64,000 nt of DNA from NCBI GenBank assembly GCA_963736235.1, contig CAVTOR010000003.1, positions 1-64,000 on the forward strand. Direction: 5' to 3'. A model generated the notes under the pieces. The model had not been told where the DNA came from. It worked only from the letters and a program-made list of their open reading frames with translations, and searched no databases. Made by a program: the position numbers and the translations under genes. Shown piece after piece: positions 1-10,945 of the stretch. This stretch comes from CAVORB01 sp963736235. Lineage in GTDB: Bacteria; Pseudomonadota; Gammaproteobacteria; Chromatiales; Chromatiaceae. The first letter of the stretch is position 1; each line of letters opens with the position of its first letter.

Positions 1-3000
1 ATCGCACCTGATCAAAGACTGGTACTCTGCCGAGCTGTCCTCCCGGTACCGTTGAATAACGGCGGTCACGCGTACGCTCTCCAAAGACATATCTCTGGGC
101 GGCGCGAATGACTTAGCCAGTCGCCCTACAGGCCTTCCCTGCCCATCCAACAGCTCCCAACGACTGCCATTAGCCTGCAACTGAAGTGCATCGCCCGGTT
201 TCACGGCTGCGATAGCCACATGGACAGCGTGATCACAAGAGAACCGTCCAGCAAATCCAATATCAATATCCTTCAACGTCAAGCGAAGATAACGCCTGTC
301 GAGGCCTGCCTGGTCATGATGCACGCCCTCAAGCGCGGCTCGTTCAATAAACGGCGCGGATACTGGTATCCAAGGACATCAAGGAAAGGATGTGCTCTGG
401 AGAAACGCAGCAACGACAATGTCTGTTTCGCACGGCTCATGGCGACGTAGTAGAGGCGACGTGAAGCATCCCGATCTTCCCCCTTACCGATCTTCTCCCA
501 CCCACCATCCAGTACGACGACATGATCAAATTCCAATCCCTTGGCTCGATGGGCGGTGAGCAACAATAGCCCCGTCTGCCTGCGCCGAATCTCCCTGCCC
601 CACTCAACCAGCCATTCAACAAAATGCTTTACCGGTATCTCGGCCTCCCCAACCTCCAGGCTCAGCGCTTCGACCACCTCCTCGAGCTGCTCCCACCAGG
701 GCCCCGGGCCTTGCGAATGAAGCCACTCTCGAATACTGGAGATATCCGTGAGGTGGGAACCGCGGCTTTCCATCCAGTCCATCAACTGGCGTGTTTCCCG
801 CAGACGCCACATCGGCGGCGGCTGCTCATCCGCCATTTGCACCGGGATCCCTTCGCGCTCACAGTAGCTGCGCACCGGCTCCAGAAACTTCCATTCCCTG
901 GCGATGACAGCGACATTCGACCAATCCCAGTCCGCGTCCAACGCCGCTTTACGTTCCAACTCCTTCATTGCCACCACGGCCTGGCTTATCGGGCTGCTTT
1001 CCGAGCGCAAGATCTGTACACACCCTTTCGAGACTGGATCCAGCGCCTCCCAATCGCCACCTGCCGGCGCTTTTTCGCGCGCACGATCCACGGTAATCGG
1101 GTGGTCTGCCTTCATCCGATTAGCCGCGATCTCAATCACCTGGTTTGCCGCATCGACGATGTTGCGTGTCGATCGATAGTTTTCGGTGAGATAGCTAGGT
1201 TTGGCCGAATAGTCTTGCTCGAATCGACGGATGTATTCGACAGAGGCGCCATTGAAGGCGTAGATATTCTGGTCATCATCACCGACGGCAAACAAACTCA
1301 GTCGACCGTCGGGATCATTCAGTGTCCTTCCTGCCAACGCAGAGATGAGTTCATACTGCTCGAAGGCCAACATCCTGGTATTCATCGACGAGAATCCACC
1401 GGAAACCCGCGAGCAGCTGCTCTCGCTGCGCGTCGGCCTCATCCGGCGCCAAGCCCTCACCTTTCAGCAGTGCGATGGCTTGCCTGAGAATCTCGTCAAA
1501 AGTGTCGGTGTCGGTACCACGCCCGACAAGGCTCGCCCCCACCATTCGCATGGCGAGTGCATGGCAGGTCAGTACCGTGACGCCCTTGGCATCGTCTCCT
1601 ATCAGTGACACCAGACGGCGGCGAATCTCAACCGCCGCATGTCGGTTGTAAGCGAGCGCCAATATCCCTCTCGGATTCTCGCGTCGCACCCGGACCAGGT
1701 AAGCAATGCGATGCACCAGGACCCGGGTCTTGCCCGATCCAGGGCCGGCAAGCACGAGCACGTTCGTTTGCTCACGCTCGTCCGACACAATTCGCTGTTG
1801 GACCGGATTGTTGAGCTCATCGACAATGCGTCGCCAGGATTCCGGCGTCGTTTGCATGCCCAGTTCTTTTCCACGATCCGGTAGCCAGCGCTTGACGAAT
1901 TCACCTTGCGGCATGCTGAAGTAGTCCATCGCCAGATGAAGGGCATCCGCCATTGCCTTCAAAGCACGCTGGGCATACTCCGCCATCACATGGATCTGGA
2001 GTACCTGTTCCTCATAGTGATCTTTGAGCGGAACGAAATCGGCTTTCAGAAAGCCCCGTTTTTCGTCTGACAGGTTTATCGTCATGGCCGGCCGGAAGAC
2101 CGCCATGCCTTTATTGAGCCGGATCACCTCCTGCTCATGCAGCCAGAGCAACGCGTAGTCGATGAGTTTCGCCGGATCCCTGATGTTGGCCGAGCGCAGG
2201 GTGAGGTCTTCATCGATCGCCTGGCGCAGCTTGCCCAGGGTGGTTTCGGCCAGTAGATCATTGCCTCTGGCACCCTCTGGCAACGTGGACAGCAGCTGGT
2301 TCAGCAAGACTGCCGCGCCAGCTCGACGCAAGCTCGCTGTCGTATCAAGGTCTCGCCAATCCCGTTGCAGGGTGACCTGTACCGTCTCCCTGTCGAGCTT
2401 CTTGAGGCGGATACTGCCCAAGCCTCCTGCATCGCTCCGGCCATCCATCGAGAGACTTCTTAGCAGTCGCCATACTCTCTCCGGCAATGCGTCTTGATGT
2501 CCTTGGTCCTTTAGACGTTGCGTCGCCTGACGAAGATGGAGCACCGACGCCTCCCCCTTACTCAAGTCCGGTGCGTCCTCACGCATCAAGGCAATCAACT
2601 CCGATTCAAGCCCCTCGGCGTCTTCGAACCGGTTTTTCGATGAACGTGCCACACCATGATGGACATAGGCGGTCAGCGCCGTATCGTTGGTCGCAATACC
2701 GAAATGCTCCAGATCGTACAAGGCACGACGCACACCATCAGCGGTGAGCCCTGTCGCCCCCATTAGCTCATCCGTGGAGATTCCCTCATCCGCATCGGCA
2801 TCGATCAAACAACCAACAAGCTCAATCAGCTGCTCTTTGTACTCTTTGACCATGTCCGCCTTTGCAAGACGGTTCTCTGCCTCCGCGGTGGTAGTGACGC
2901 GCAAAGACGATGGAAAAACCTGGACCCGGTTTTCCTCTCGGGTCAGCAGATGTGACTCCTCTAGCCAGAGTAATGCGGTTCTAACCCGGGTATCGTCCGT

Positions 3001-5083
3001 TGCAGAGTCGCGTTCGAATACGCCTTCCTCCTCCTCGGCGAGTATCTCCCCGGCCGTCGCTACGATCTCATCACCCTGGCGCTTTTTGCTACCAAAACGC
3101 CGGAGCGACTTGAGGATCGCCACGATGTCGCGGTGAGACAGCCTGGAATGCGCCGACATACTGAACTGCCGCTCGACATCGTCAATCGAGTAGAGCAGTA
3201 CACACCGGGCTGCTTCACGGTCCCGCCCCGCTCTTCCGGCTTCTTGTAGGTAGTTTTCCAGGGAACCGGGGATATCGGCATGAATCACCAAACGCACATC
3301 GGGTTTGTCGATGCCCATCCCGAAGGCGTTGGTGGCAGCAATGACACGCAGCCCCCCCTTGATGAAGGCCTCTTGAATGGTCTTCTTCCTCTCAGGAGGC
3401 AGCCCGGCGTGGAAGCTATCTGCCGCCAGTCCCTTTTCTCGCAGAGAACGCTGAAACCTCTTCTGTTTGCTTGCGCGTTGCGCAGTAGACGATCGCCCCT
3501 CCGGCCTGCTCCTCTGGCAAACCCGTTTCCAGTAAGCGATAGATGTCTTCGTACTTGGCAACCCGGGTGGTGGGGATGACATCGAACTCGAGATTGTGGC
3601 GATTCGCACCGCCATCAAAAGCCTTGAGATCAACGCCCACCTTGTCCCGAAAATGGCCGCAAATATCGGCGATCACGTCGGGTTTAGCGGTTGCGGTAAG
3701 ACAAAGTACCGGCGCCACATCGCCTTCCCCAGACCACTCTTTGATGAATCGTCCGACATAGCGGTAATCAGGCCGAAAATCATGGCCCCACTTGGAAATA
3801 CAATGCGCCTCATCCAACACCCAGGCGCCGATTTCCCGTTGGGCCAGCGCTTTCCGCAGCGCAGGACTGCGGAGTTGTTCAGGCGAGACAATCAGAATGC
3901 CGATGTCGCCCAAGCGCACACGATCCAGCACATCCGCTCTTTCGGGCATCGACAATAAGCCGTTGAGTGCCGCACAGGCCGTAATGCCCCGCGCCTCCAA
4001 TCCCGCCACTTGATCCGCCATCAGTGCAACGAGCGGTGAGATCACCAGCGTCAACGCACCCGTCTTTTCGTAACGAGAGAGTGCCGGAATCTGGTAGCAC
4101 AACGATTTTCCGGTACCGGTTGGCAGCACACCCAATACGTGCTCACCACGCATCGCCGCTTCTACGATGACACCCTGTAGGGGCCTGCCCTGGTCGTCTA
4201 CAGGCTCTGGTCGAAAATCATCGAACCCGAACCAACGTTTAAGCTCCTTTCGGGCGTCGTGGTGCTCTCGGCACCACTCGCACTTGGGATTCTGGCAGGG
4301 GGTATCTCTGAGCTTTCGTACCCATTGACCTGCTTCTGGAAACTGGTGCCGCACCCAAGGCGGCATCACGGAGTTTCCGCCGGCAACCGAGAGCCAAGCC
4401 ATGGCATAAGCTAATGGCCAAGCGTGCACCTCGACATCAGCCAGGGCTTCACGTGCGGCTGTCACACAGCAGCGATCCAGTAGGTAGTTTTCGACGGCAT
4501 GAATGCCGGCGTCATCGGTCGGTCGTGGCGCCTGACGTATAGAGGTGAAGAAAGCGTTGAGGCCGGACACGGCATCATTGCCAGTCGTGAGCCAATGCCA
4601 AGCGAGCAGCAGATCCGGCGCTTCGCGCGCAAGCTCAACAAACGCATCGCGCTGGTCATGAAAGACATCCAGCGTGAGCCGTGCATCAAGCTCTGGATCA
4701 TTGAGCCGCCCACGGTGGAGCTGGCCATCCTGGTAGTGTTTGACGAGGCGATGGTAAGGATTTCGCGGAAACGCCAATGGATTCAGCCATAGCGTATCAA
4801 CCGCAGGCCATGCCAAGATCGCTAGATCCGGTTCCGCTGCCGCAAGATGCGGTAGATCGAAAGCAATGAGGTTATGCCCCAGCAGGAATGTCAGGCCTTC
4901 AGCAAACGCATCCAGCTTCTTCAATCCGGCATTGAGGTTTTGGTTCCCACGGACCAAAGACTTCCCGTCATCACCGCGGACCGCAGCAAACTCGTGGACG
5001 CGGTTGTCCTTGACGCCTACTTCAAGGTCGATGGAAAGGCAGCGTGGCCTGAAATCTCCTTGACTCTCCCCCAATTTGCGCAC
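1..5083 (-). CDS. Exonuclease-RecQ-UvrD fusion helicase, frameshifted, C-terminus beyond window
   Basis: One very large helicase gene, read in three frames. Order from the start at 5083: a DEDD-type 3'-5' exonuclease-like domain (SIDLEVG near residue 18, LLGHNLIAFD near 70), a RecQ-type SF2 helicase (Walker A PTGTGKS near residue 324, DEAH near 424, QEAGRAGRD near 618), then a UvrD-like SF1 helicase (Walker A GPGSGKT near 1116, VDEYQD near 1231, GDDDQNIYAF near 1270, YVAMSRAK near 1546). Single-base breaks lie near 3447, 1366 and 350. After the last break the conserved frame stays open to base 1. Each break is repaired by one base, so sequencing error is as likely as decay. A role in DNA repair or processing is inferred from the domains. 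The fused family is known in bacteria, but its precise function is not something I can name. Confidence 0.85.
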
Positions 5084-5156
5084 CGCATCGGTAGTTATTC
5101 ATACGGATTCCCGTCTACGAGCCCGCAACACTATTACCGGCCTATCGCAGATTGCG

Positions 5157-5172
5157 AAATATTATAATATTT
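5157..5172. promoter_or_regulatory. Perfect 16-bp AT palindrome upstream of the helicase gene
   Basis: AAATATTATAATATTT is a perfect palindrome inside a short AT-rich island about 75 bases upstream of the helicase start at 5083. The surrounding DNA is strongly GC-rich, so it stands out. It could be an operator or part of the promoter of the minus-strand helicase gene. Function is inferred from position only. Confidence 0.35.
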
Positions 5173-5406
5173 AATGCGTTATGTATTGTTCTTCATACTC
5201 CCTATGGGCGGCGCAGACACGTTCGAACAGGGAGGTCAAAGGAATACTCATATCAAGCGCCGCACCTTCGAGACACCTCCCAGCAGGTCGGCATGTACTC
5301 GGCCTACGCCCGGCTACCTGTGCGTTGCTGAACATGGGGCGGCTCCGGTTTTTTTGGACACGGAATTGGGGACAATCCGAGTCTGAAAGATAGGAGCCTG
5401 CAATGA

Positions 5407-5793
5407 GTGAGAAGAAGTCGGTTGAGGTGGCGCCTGGTGCGCCGCAGGGAGCCCGAAGGGCGACTGGAGGCGCACCAGGCGCGGCGGCCGATCCGGCAGC
5501 GAAGACGCTGGTCGACGAACCGCAAGAAGGAGGCGGTGCTGCGGCTGCTGCGCGGCGAGCCCGTGGAGGCCCTCTCACGGGAGCTGGGCGTGGAGATATA
5601 CCGCCTCGAGGCGTGGCGTGAGCAGGCCCTGGCGGGCATGGACGCGGGGCTCAAGGCCCGCCACAACGATCCCCTGGAGGATAAGCTCAACGAGGCCACA
5701 CGGCGCATTGGCGAGCTGGTGATGGAGAACGAGCTGCTGCGCCGGGAGCGGGAGCTGCGCCGCCCTTTAGGCCGCAAGAGGTCCTCGCGATGA
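5407..5793 (+). CDS. IS3-type transposase OrfA
   Basis: The DNA-binding helix-turn-helix subunit of an IS3-type transposase. The conserved part starts near residue 40 (RKKEAVLRLLRGEPVEALSR) and is followed by a leucine/glutamate-rich segment typical of OrfA. The stop overlaps the start of OrfB by four bases (ATGA at 5790), as in coupled IS3 frames. The N-terminus is doubtful. An ATG at 5403 opens another frame, and the GTG at 5407 used here gives an arginine-rich leader unlike the family, so a single-base indel in the first 100 bases is possible. Confidence 0.7.
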   Translation: MRRSRLRWRLVRRREPEGRLEAHQARRPIRQRRRWSTNRKKEAVLRLLRGEPVEALSRELGVEIYRLEAWREQALAGMDAGLKARHNDPLEDKLNEATRRIGELVMENELLRRERELRRPLGRKRSSR

Positions 5794-6683
5794 GCCGCGA
5801 GACCTCCCCCGGGGCCGCCAAGCGCTATGGCCTGCAGCGGGTTTGTCGCGTGCTGGACGTCCCCCGCTCGAGCATCTACGCCCAACGCGCCCGGGCGCAG
5901 GTGGTGACCCTGCATGCCAGGCGCCGTGGACCAAAGCCGAAGGTGTCCGATGAGAGCCTCCTGGAGGCCATCCGGGCGGACCTGGCGACCTCGCCCTTTG
6001 TCGGCGAGGGTCACCGTAAAGTGTGGGCGCGGCTGCGCATCCTGCGCGCGATCCGCGTCTCGCGCATGCGGGTGTTGCGCCTGATGCGCGAGCACCACCT
6101 GCTCTCGCCCCATCGATCTCGCCGGGGGTCAGCGCAGACGCACGCGGGCACCATCCTGACCGACCGGCCCAACGAGCTCTGGGGCACCGACGGCATCCGT
6201 ATCGAAACCGTCGACGACGGCTGGGTGTGGGCGTTCACAGCGGTGGATCACTTCGATGCCTGCTGCGTTGGCCACCACGTGGTCAAGATCGGCAGCCGCT
6301 TCGCGGCCCTGGAGCCGATCGCCATGGGCGTGAAGACGTATCTGGGCAGCACCGCCGCGGACGCCGCTCGGGGGTTGGCCTTGCGCATGGACCATGGCAC
6401 CCAGTACACCTCCGATCACTTCCTCAATCAGATCCGCTTCTGGGGCATCACGCCGAGCTTTGCCTTCGTCGCCGAGCCCGAAACCAACGGTGTGGCCGAA
6501 CGCTTCAACCGCACCCTCAAGGAACAGGCCATCTACGGTCGGATCTTCCGCAACCTCGAGGAGGTCCGCGAGGCCGTCGATGCCTTCGTCAAGCGCTACA
6601 ATGCCCACTGGCGTCTGGAGAAACTGGGCTTTCAAACTCCCCTGGAAGCCCGTCAGGCAGCACTCCGCCAGGAGGCCGCTTGA
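5790..6683 (+). CDS. IS3-type transposase OrfB, DDE integrase core
   Basis: A 297-residue transposase with a retroviral-type integrase core. The catalytic triad is visible as WGTDG, RMDHGTQYTS and NGVAERFNRTLKE, with 35 residues between the second Asp and the Glu, giving DD(35)E. An N-terminal HTH_21-like segment precedes the core. The gene overlaps OrfA by four bases in another frame. It appears complete, so the element may still be active. Confidence 0.88.
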   Translation: MSRETSPGAAKRYGLQRVCRVLDVPRSSIYAQRARAQVVTLHARRRGPKPKVSDESLLEAIRADLATSPFVGEGHRKVWARLRILRAIRVSRMRVLRLMREHHLLSPHRSRRGSAQTHAGTILTDRPNELWGTDGIRIETVDDGWVWAFTAVDHFDACCVGHHVVKIGSRFAALEPIAMGVKTYLGSTAADAARGLALRMDHGTQYTSDHFLNQIRFWGITPSFAFVAEPETNGVAERFNRTLKEQAIYGRIFRNLEEVREAVDAFVKRYNAHWRLEKLGFQTPLEARQAALRQEAA

Positions 6684-6736
6684 TTACGCAAATCCGTGTC
6701 CAATCAATCCGAGCCGATACATGCGTTGCTGAACAT

Positions 6737-7473
6737 TGCCCAAGCGTGGCCTAACTTTCTACGCCTCACACCGTTGCGGGAGGCTCAAAAGTCAGTTTAT
6801 TACTCGCCCTGGACACCGTCTCGCCTCTGCGCTGTAAGCACGGCTGAAATCGTGTTCTCGAGAACCAAGCGCCCCATCGTATAGGCAGCCATCGCTCCTG
6901 ATCCTGCAGCACCTGTTGGGCCGCAGCGAATATGCCGGCACGGTGGGGTTACGCGGCAGCTCGAAACGATAACCTGGACGCGCTCGTTGCGGCTCTCTGT
7001 GCGGAACGGATTGACGAGTGCCGTACGCTTCCAGCCAAGAGTGAGCGCGATCCAAAGGGCCTGCCCACGGAGATGGTTCACCTGCCCCGCCACGCGCACT
7101 GAACGGCTACCCCAGCTAGGTTGTCTGCAATCGCGTGCAACGGCGAGCCTGCGGGAGAAGGGCAAGACCCAGTTAGACGTAATGAGGGGGCGAAGCCGGA
7201 AGACCCAGAACGGTACGCACCCCAAGTACAATATCCCCTACCAGAGGGCGGGCCGAATCAAGGTTCGAGGAAGACGTAAGCGGAGATGCGGAAGCGGGAG
7301 AGGGCCAAACTGAGAAGGTAGATCCGAGGCTTTAAGGTCGGGCGGAGCATAAGCCGGTACCCGGAACCTCTACCTAGTTCCAGCCCGATGGACTTAATGA
7401 GGACTTAAGTGCGGCACAGAACAATCTCTGGTTCACAGACCCAGCTACAAGCAATTGATTTATTTAGACAAAA
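6737..7473. other. Intergenic stretch with no recognisable gene
   Basis: About 740 bases between the IS3 element and tRNA-Arg. A minus-strand frame is open from 7231 to 6800 (143 codons) and a plus-strand frame from 6987 to 7313, but neither encodes a recognisable domain or has a convincing start. Short purine-rich, hairpin-prone segments around 7150-7400 look RNA-like, but I could not assign them to a known RNA. It may be decayed mobile DNA. Confidence 0.4.
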
Positions 7474-7550
<77 letters not shown>

Positions 7551-7789
7551 GGATGACGCGGAAGGGGGACCAACTCGCCGCTTGCGGTTCCTTACGCGGG
7601 GCCGGAAGAATACCGCCTTATCGCGCCTGAGTCTACGCCGTATCGGCATCCTTCCGTCCAGAGGCAAACTGGATATACGGATGGATTTCGCCGCTCTCCC
7701 GCCGATATACTTCGCAGATTAGCGACTACTGATCTTGCGCGGCCGCTACCCGCAAGTCTCCATTCAGCGTCAATACTCCGGAGGTAACC

Positions 7790-8260
7790 ATGAGCAACAA
7801 GTACAGCACAGAGTTCGGAACCGCGGTTTCCGGCCTGATCGGGGCCGTTCTGCTGGTCGCCGCGGTTTATCTCCTGACTGCGGCGCGATTCAGCGCCACC
7901 GGGATCTCCGGCGCACCGGAGGAGGTCGCCGCTCGTATCAAGCCGATCGGGACTGTGACTCTGGCCGGGGCCGGTGGAGCGCCGGCCGTCGCGGCTCAGC
8001 CTGCGGCAGCCGTCGACGAGGGCCCGGGAGCGGCGATTTACAACCAGGCATGCTTCGCCTGTCACGCAAGCGGTGCGGCGGGCGCGCCCAAGCTCGGCGA
8101 CCAAGCCGCGTGGGAGCCGCGGGTTGCCACCGGCATCGACGCCATGTTGCAGACCGCGATCAACGGCAAGGGTGCCATGCCGCCGCGCGGGACCTGCGCC
8201 ACCTGCTCGGACGAGGACCTGAGGGCGGCGATCGAGTACATGGTCTCGAAGCTCCAGTAG
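7790..8260 (+). CDS. Membrane-anchored cytochrome c5-like protein
   Basis: A 156-residue protein with an N-terminal membrane anchor (residues about 13-32), an Ala/Pro-rich linker, and a C-terminal class I cytochrome c domain. The heme site is CFACH near residue 88. The likely distal Met ligand is in GAMPPRG near residue 131, followed by CATC, a second Cys pair typical of cytochrome c5. A strong ribosome site (GGAGGT) precedes the ATG. It probably carries electrons on the periplasmic face of the membrane. It converges with rep. Confidence 0.88.
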   Translation: MSNKYSTEFGTAVSGLIGAVLLVAAVYLLTAARFSATGISGAPEEVAARIKPIGTVTLAGAGGAPAVAAQPAAAVDEGPGAAIYNQACFACHASGAAGAPKLGDQAAWEPRVATGIDAMLQTAINGKGAMPPRGTCATCSDEDLRAAIEYMVSKLQ

Positions 8261-8301
8261 CGACCCGCCGCGGGGCGGCCCTATCCAGGATGCCTTGGAG
8301 A

Positions 8302-10344
8302 TCAGCCCGCCTGTAGCAGCCCTTTGAGGCTTGCCAGGTGGGCACTGCCCCGCGCTCGATTCTCCTCGGCGTCGGCCTCCCTCCTTGTATCCCAGCGGAT
8401 ACCGGATTCCGGAAGCTCCTCCAGAAAGCGGCTGGGCTCGCTCTCCATCAGCTCCCCGAAACGCTTGCGCCGGCGCGCGAGGGTGAAGGTGAGGGTCTGC
8501 CTCGCGCGGGTAATGCCGACGTAGGCAAGCCTGCGCTCTTCCTCGATGCTCTCCTCCTCGATGCTGGTTCGATGGGGCAGAAGCTCCTCTTCCATGCCGA
8601 CGAGGAAGACGTGGGGGAATTCCAGCCCCTTGGCGGCGTGCAAGGTCATCAGGTGCACCCGTTCGCCGCCCTCGTCCTCGTCGCGTCGCTCCAGCAGGTC
8701 CATCAGGGACAGGTGGTTGACCATCTCCCCGAGGGTCTTCTCCTGCAGCTCTCCCTTGTTGAGGGCGTCGAGCCAGTTGAGCAGATCGTATACGTTTTCC
8801 ATGCGCCGTTCGGCCACCGCCAGGCTCGAGGCGTTGTCGCGCAGCCAGCCCTCATAGTCCATGGCCTCCACCAGGGCGCGCACGGCGGCGACCGGCTCGC
8901 CCTCGGCGCGCCGCGCGTGAGTCTCCATCCGCGACGCAAACGCCTTCAGGCGCTCCCGCTGCCGCTCCCCCAGATGCTGGGCCAGTCCCAGCTCGCCACA
9001 GGCGGTGAGAAGCCCAACGCCCCGCTCTCCCGCGTAGCCTGCGAGCTTCTCCAGCGTTCCCGGTCCGATCTCACGGCGCGGGGTGTTGACGATGCGCAGG
9101 AAGGCGGTGTCGTCATCCGGATTCGCCAACAGGCGCAGATAGGCCATGATGTCCTTGACCTCGGCGCGCGCGAAGAACGAGGTTCCGCCGCTCAGGAAAT
9201 AGGGGATGTTGTGCTCGCGCAGTGCCTTCTCGAACAGCCGCGCCTGGTGGTTGCCCCGGTAAAGAATGGCGAAATCGCCGAAGCTCGCGCGCTCCGTGAA
9301 GTGCCGGTGCAGGATCTCCGAGACGACCCGCTCGGCCTCGTGGTTCTCGTCCCGGCAGGTGACGACGCGGGGCTCATCACCCGGTCCGTGGTCGCTCCAA
9401 AGGCGTTTCTCGAACACGTGCGGGTTGTTGGCGATGAGCGCGTTGGCGAGGCCGAGAATGCGCCCGCTGGAGCGGTAATTCTGCTCGAGCATGATCACCT
9501 TGAGCTGCGGATAGTCCGTCTTGAGACGCGCCAGATTCTCCGGGCGGGCGCCGCGCCAAGCATAGATGGACTGGTCGTCGTCACCCACCACCGTGAAGGC
9601 CCCGCGAGGCCCCACCAGCAGGCGCACCAGCTCGTACTGCGCCCCGTTGGTGTCCTGGTACTCGTCCACCAGCAGATGACGGATCCGGTTCTGCCAGCGC
9701 TCCAGCAGATCTGGATGGGACCGAAGCAAGCGCACGGGAGCGATGATGAGATCGTCGAAATCGACCGCGTTGTAGGCGCGCAGGCTGCGCTCGTAGGCGG
9801 CGTAGAGACGGGCGAGCCCGGCCTCGAAGTCGTCCTCCGCGGTGCTCAGGGCCGTCGCGGGCTCGATCATGTCGTTCTTCCAGCGCGAGATCCGGGCCAG
9901 CACCCCAGCGGGGGTGTAGGCGTCCTCGCGGTGGGTGTTGCGCAGATGCTCCTTCACCACCGTCTCGGCGTCCTGGCCGTCGAACAGCGAGAAGCCGCTG
10001 CGATAGCCGGCGCGATCGAGCTCGCGGCGCAGGATCTTGAGGCCCAGGGTATGGAAGGTGGAGATGGCCAAACCCCGGCTGTCGCGCCCATTGAGCTCGC
10101 GTGCCAGTCTTTCCCGCATCTCTCGCGCCGCCTTGTTGGTGAAGGTCACGGCGAAAATGTTGCGTGGCGCCATGCCGCGGTCGCCGATCAGGTGTGCGAT
10201 CTTGCGGGTGATGACACGGGTCTTGCCGGAGCCCGCGCCCGCGAGCACAAGGAGTGGGCCGCCCAAATAGCGGACCGCCTCGCGCTGGCCGGCATTGAGG
10301 TCGATCGGCGGACGGCGTCCACCGCTCGGGCGTGACTCGGACAT
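8302..10344 (-). CDS. rep: ATP-dependent DNA helicase Rep
   Basis: A 680-residue SF1A helicase, close to the 673 residues of E. coli Rep. Motifs in order: Walker A GAGSGKTRVI near residue 30, VDEYQDTN, GDDDQSIYAWRGA, LEQNYRSS, MTLHAAKGLEFPHV and YVGITRARQ. The start at 10344 was chosen because the upstream extension of the frame is Pro/Arg-rich and unlike the family. Rep is a 3'-5' helicase that helps replication forks pass protein roadblocks. The gene is intact, unlike the fused helicase at the left end of the window. Confidence 0.93.
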   Translation of the reverse strand: MSESRPSGGRRPPIDLNAGQREAVRYLGGPLLVLAGAGSGKTRVITRKIAHLIGDRGMAPRNIFAVTFTNKAAREMRERLARELNGRDSRGLAISTFHTLGLKILRRELDRAGYRSGFSLFDGQDAETVVKEHLRNTHREDAYTPAGVLARISRWKNDMIEPATALSTAEDDFEAGLARLYAAYERSLRAYNAVDFDDLIIAPVRLLRSHPDLLERWQNRIRHLLVDEYQDTNGAQYELVRLLVGPRGAFTVVGDDDQSIYAWRGARPENLARLKTDYPQLKVIMLEQNYRSSGRILGLANALIANNPHVFEKRLWSDHGPGDEPRVVTCRDENHEAERVVSEILHRHFTERASFGDFAILYRGNHQARLFEKALREHNIPYFLSGGTSFFARAEVKDIMAYLRLLANPDDDTAFLRIVNTPRREIGPGTLEKLAGYAGERGVGLLTACGELGLAQHLGERQRERLKAFASRMETHARRAEGEPVAAVRALVEAMDYEGWLRDNASSLAVAERRMENVYDLLNWLDALNKGELQEKTLGEMVNHLSLMDLLERRDEDEGGERVHLMTLHAAKGLEFPHVFLVGMEEELLPHRTSIEEESIEEERRLAYVGITRARQTLTFTLARRRKRFGELMESEPSRFLEELPESGIRWDTRREADAEENRARGSAHLASLKGLLQAG

Positions 10345-10524
10345 TGAACCTCGGCGGCGAAACGGGAAAGGGATCGGTGCGTAGCGGCCGGTGCCGATGA
10401 TACCCGGAACAGGCGGCGGGAATGGCATTATGGGCCAAGAGGGGGCGACGAGAAACCCGCGAAATTCTCGTCCCGACGTACTACCATTAGTAAATTTTTA
10501 GCGACAAGATAGTCAAACAGCCTG

Positions 10525-10860
10525 ATGAAACGCCTGTTGCTCACCGCCGCTCTCAGCGCCCAACTGGGTATTGCTCTCGGCCAGGACGCACCGCCGCCAG
10601 TCCCCTACCCGGAGGCGCCGGCCATCCCCTCGGCCAGCTACCAGGGGGAAACGGTGGAACCCGAGGTCACCATCCTCGAGACCGACAAGGGCATCGTCTA
10701 CGAGTACCGCGTCCGCGGCCAGCTCTACATGGTGCGGATACAACCCCCGGTCGGGCCTCCCTACTTCCTCCTGGACACCAACGGGGACGGACAGCTGGAT
10801 GTCCAGCAGGACCGCGTGTGGAACAACTCCATTCCCCAGTGGGTGCTGTTCAGCTGGTGA
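10525..10860 (+). CDS. DUF2782 family exported protein
   Basis: A 111-residue protein with a signal peptide ending near LGQDA. The mature part contains VYEYRVRGQLYMVRIQP and ends in PFFLLDTNGDGQLD-like and PQWVLFSW segments typical of DUF2782, a family found mainly in gammaproteobacteria, often near polA. It is divergent from rep. Function is unknown. Confidence 0.85.
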   Translation: MKRLLLTAALSAQLGIALGQDAPPPVPYPEAPAIPSASYQGETVEPEVTILETDKGIVYEYRVRGQLYMVRIQPPVGPPYFLLDTNGDGQLDVQQDRVWNNSIPQWVLFSW

Positions 10861-10945
10861 CTCGGGCCGGGGACCGCGCCTCGCGGCCCGCTCACCATGA
10901 CGCGACCACCTTCCGTCCGACGCTAGCGCGGAGACGAACCCGGCC

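Larger units (their letters stand above)
5340..6716 (+). mobile_element. IS3-family insertion sequence, about 1.38 kb
   Basis: Imperfect inverted repeats bound two overlapping transposase frames. The left end (5340-5366) reads CGGCTCCGG followed by a T run and GGACACGGA; the right end (6692-6716), read inward, is CGGCTCGGATTGATT then GGACACGGA. Outside these ends a 15-bp direct repeat, TGCGTTGCTGAACAT, occurs at 5321-5335 and 6722-6736. That is longer than the 3-5 bp duplication usual for IS3. The exact element boundaries are therefore uncertain by a few bases to about 20 bases on each side. Confidence 0.75.

Noticed and set aside
5171..5578. 135-codon minus-strand frame over the IS3 left end
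   Set aside because: Most of it is antisense to OrfA. Only the last 26 codons lie outside and could be a gene remnant, which is noted in the IS3 finding.
6750..7470. Possible group II intron or other structured RNA
   Set aside because: I looked for a GTGCG start and a domain V and found neither. The region is reported only as unassigned.
8338..10335. 665-codon plus-strand open frame
   Set aside because: It is the complement of rep. No domains or signals support it.
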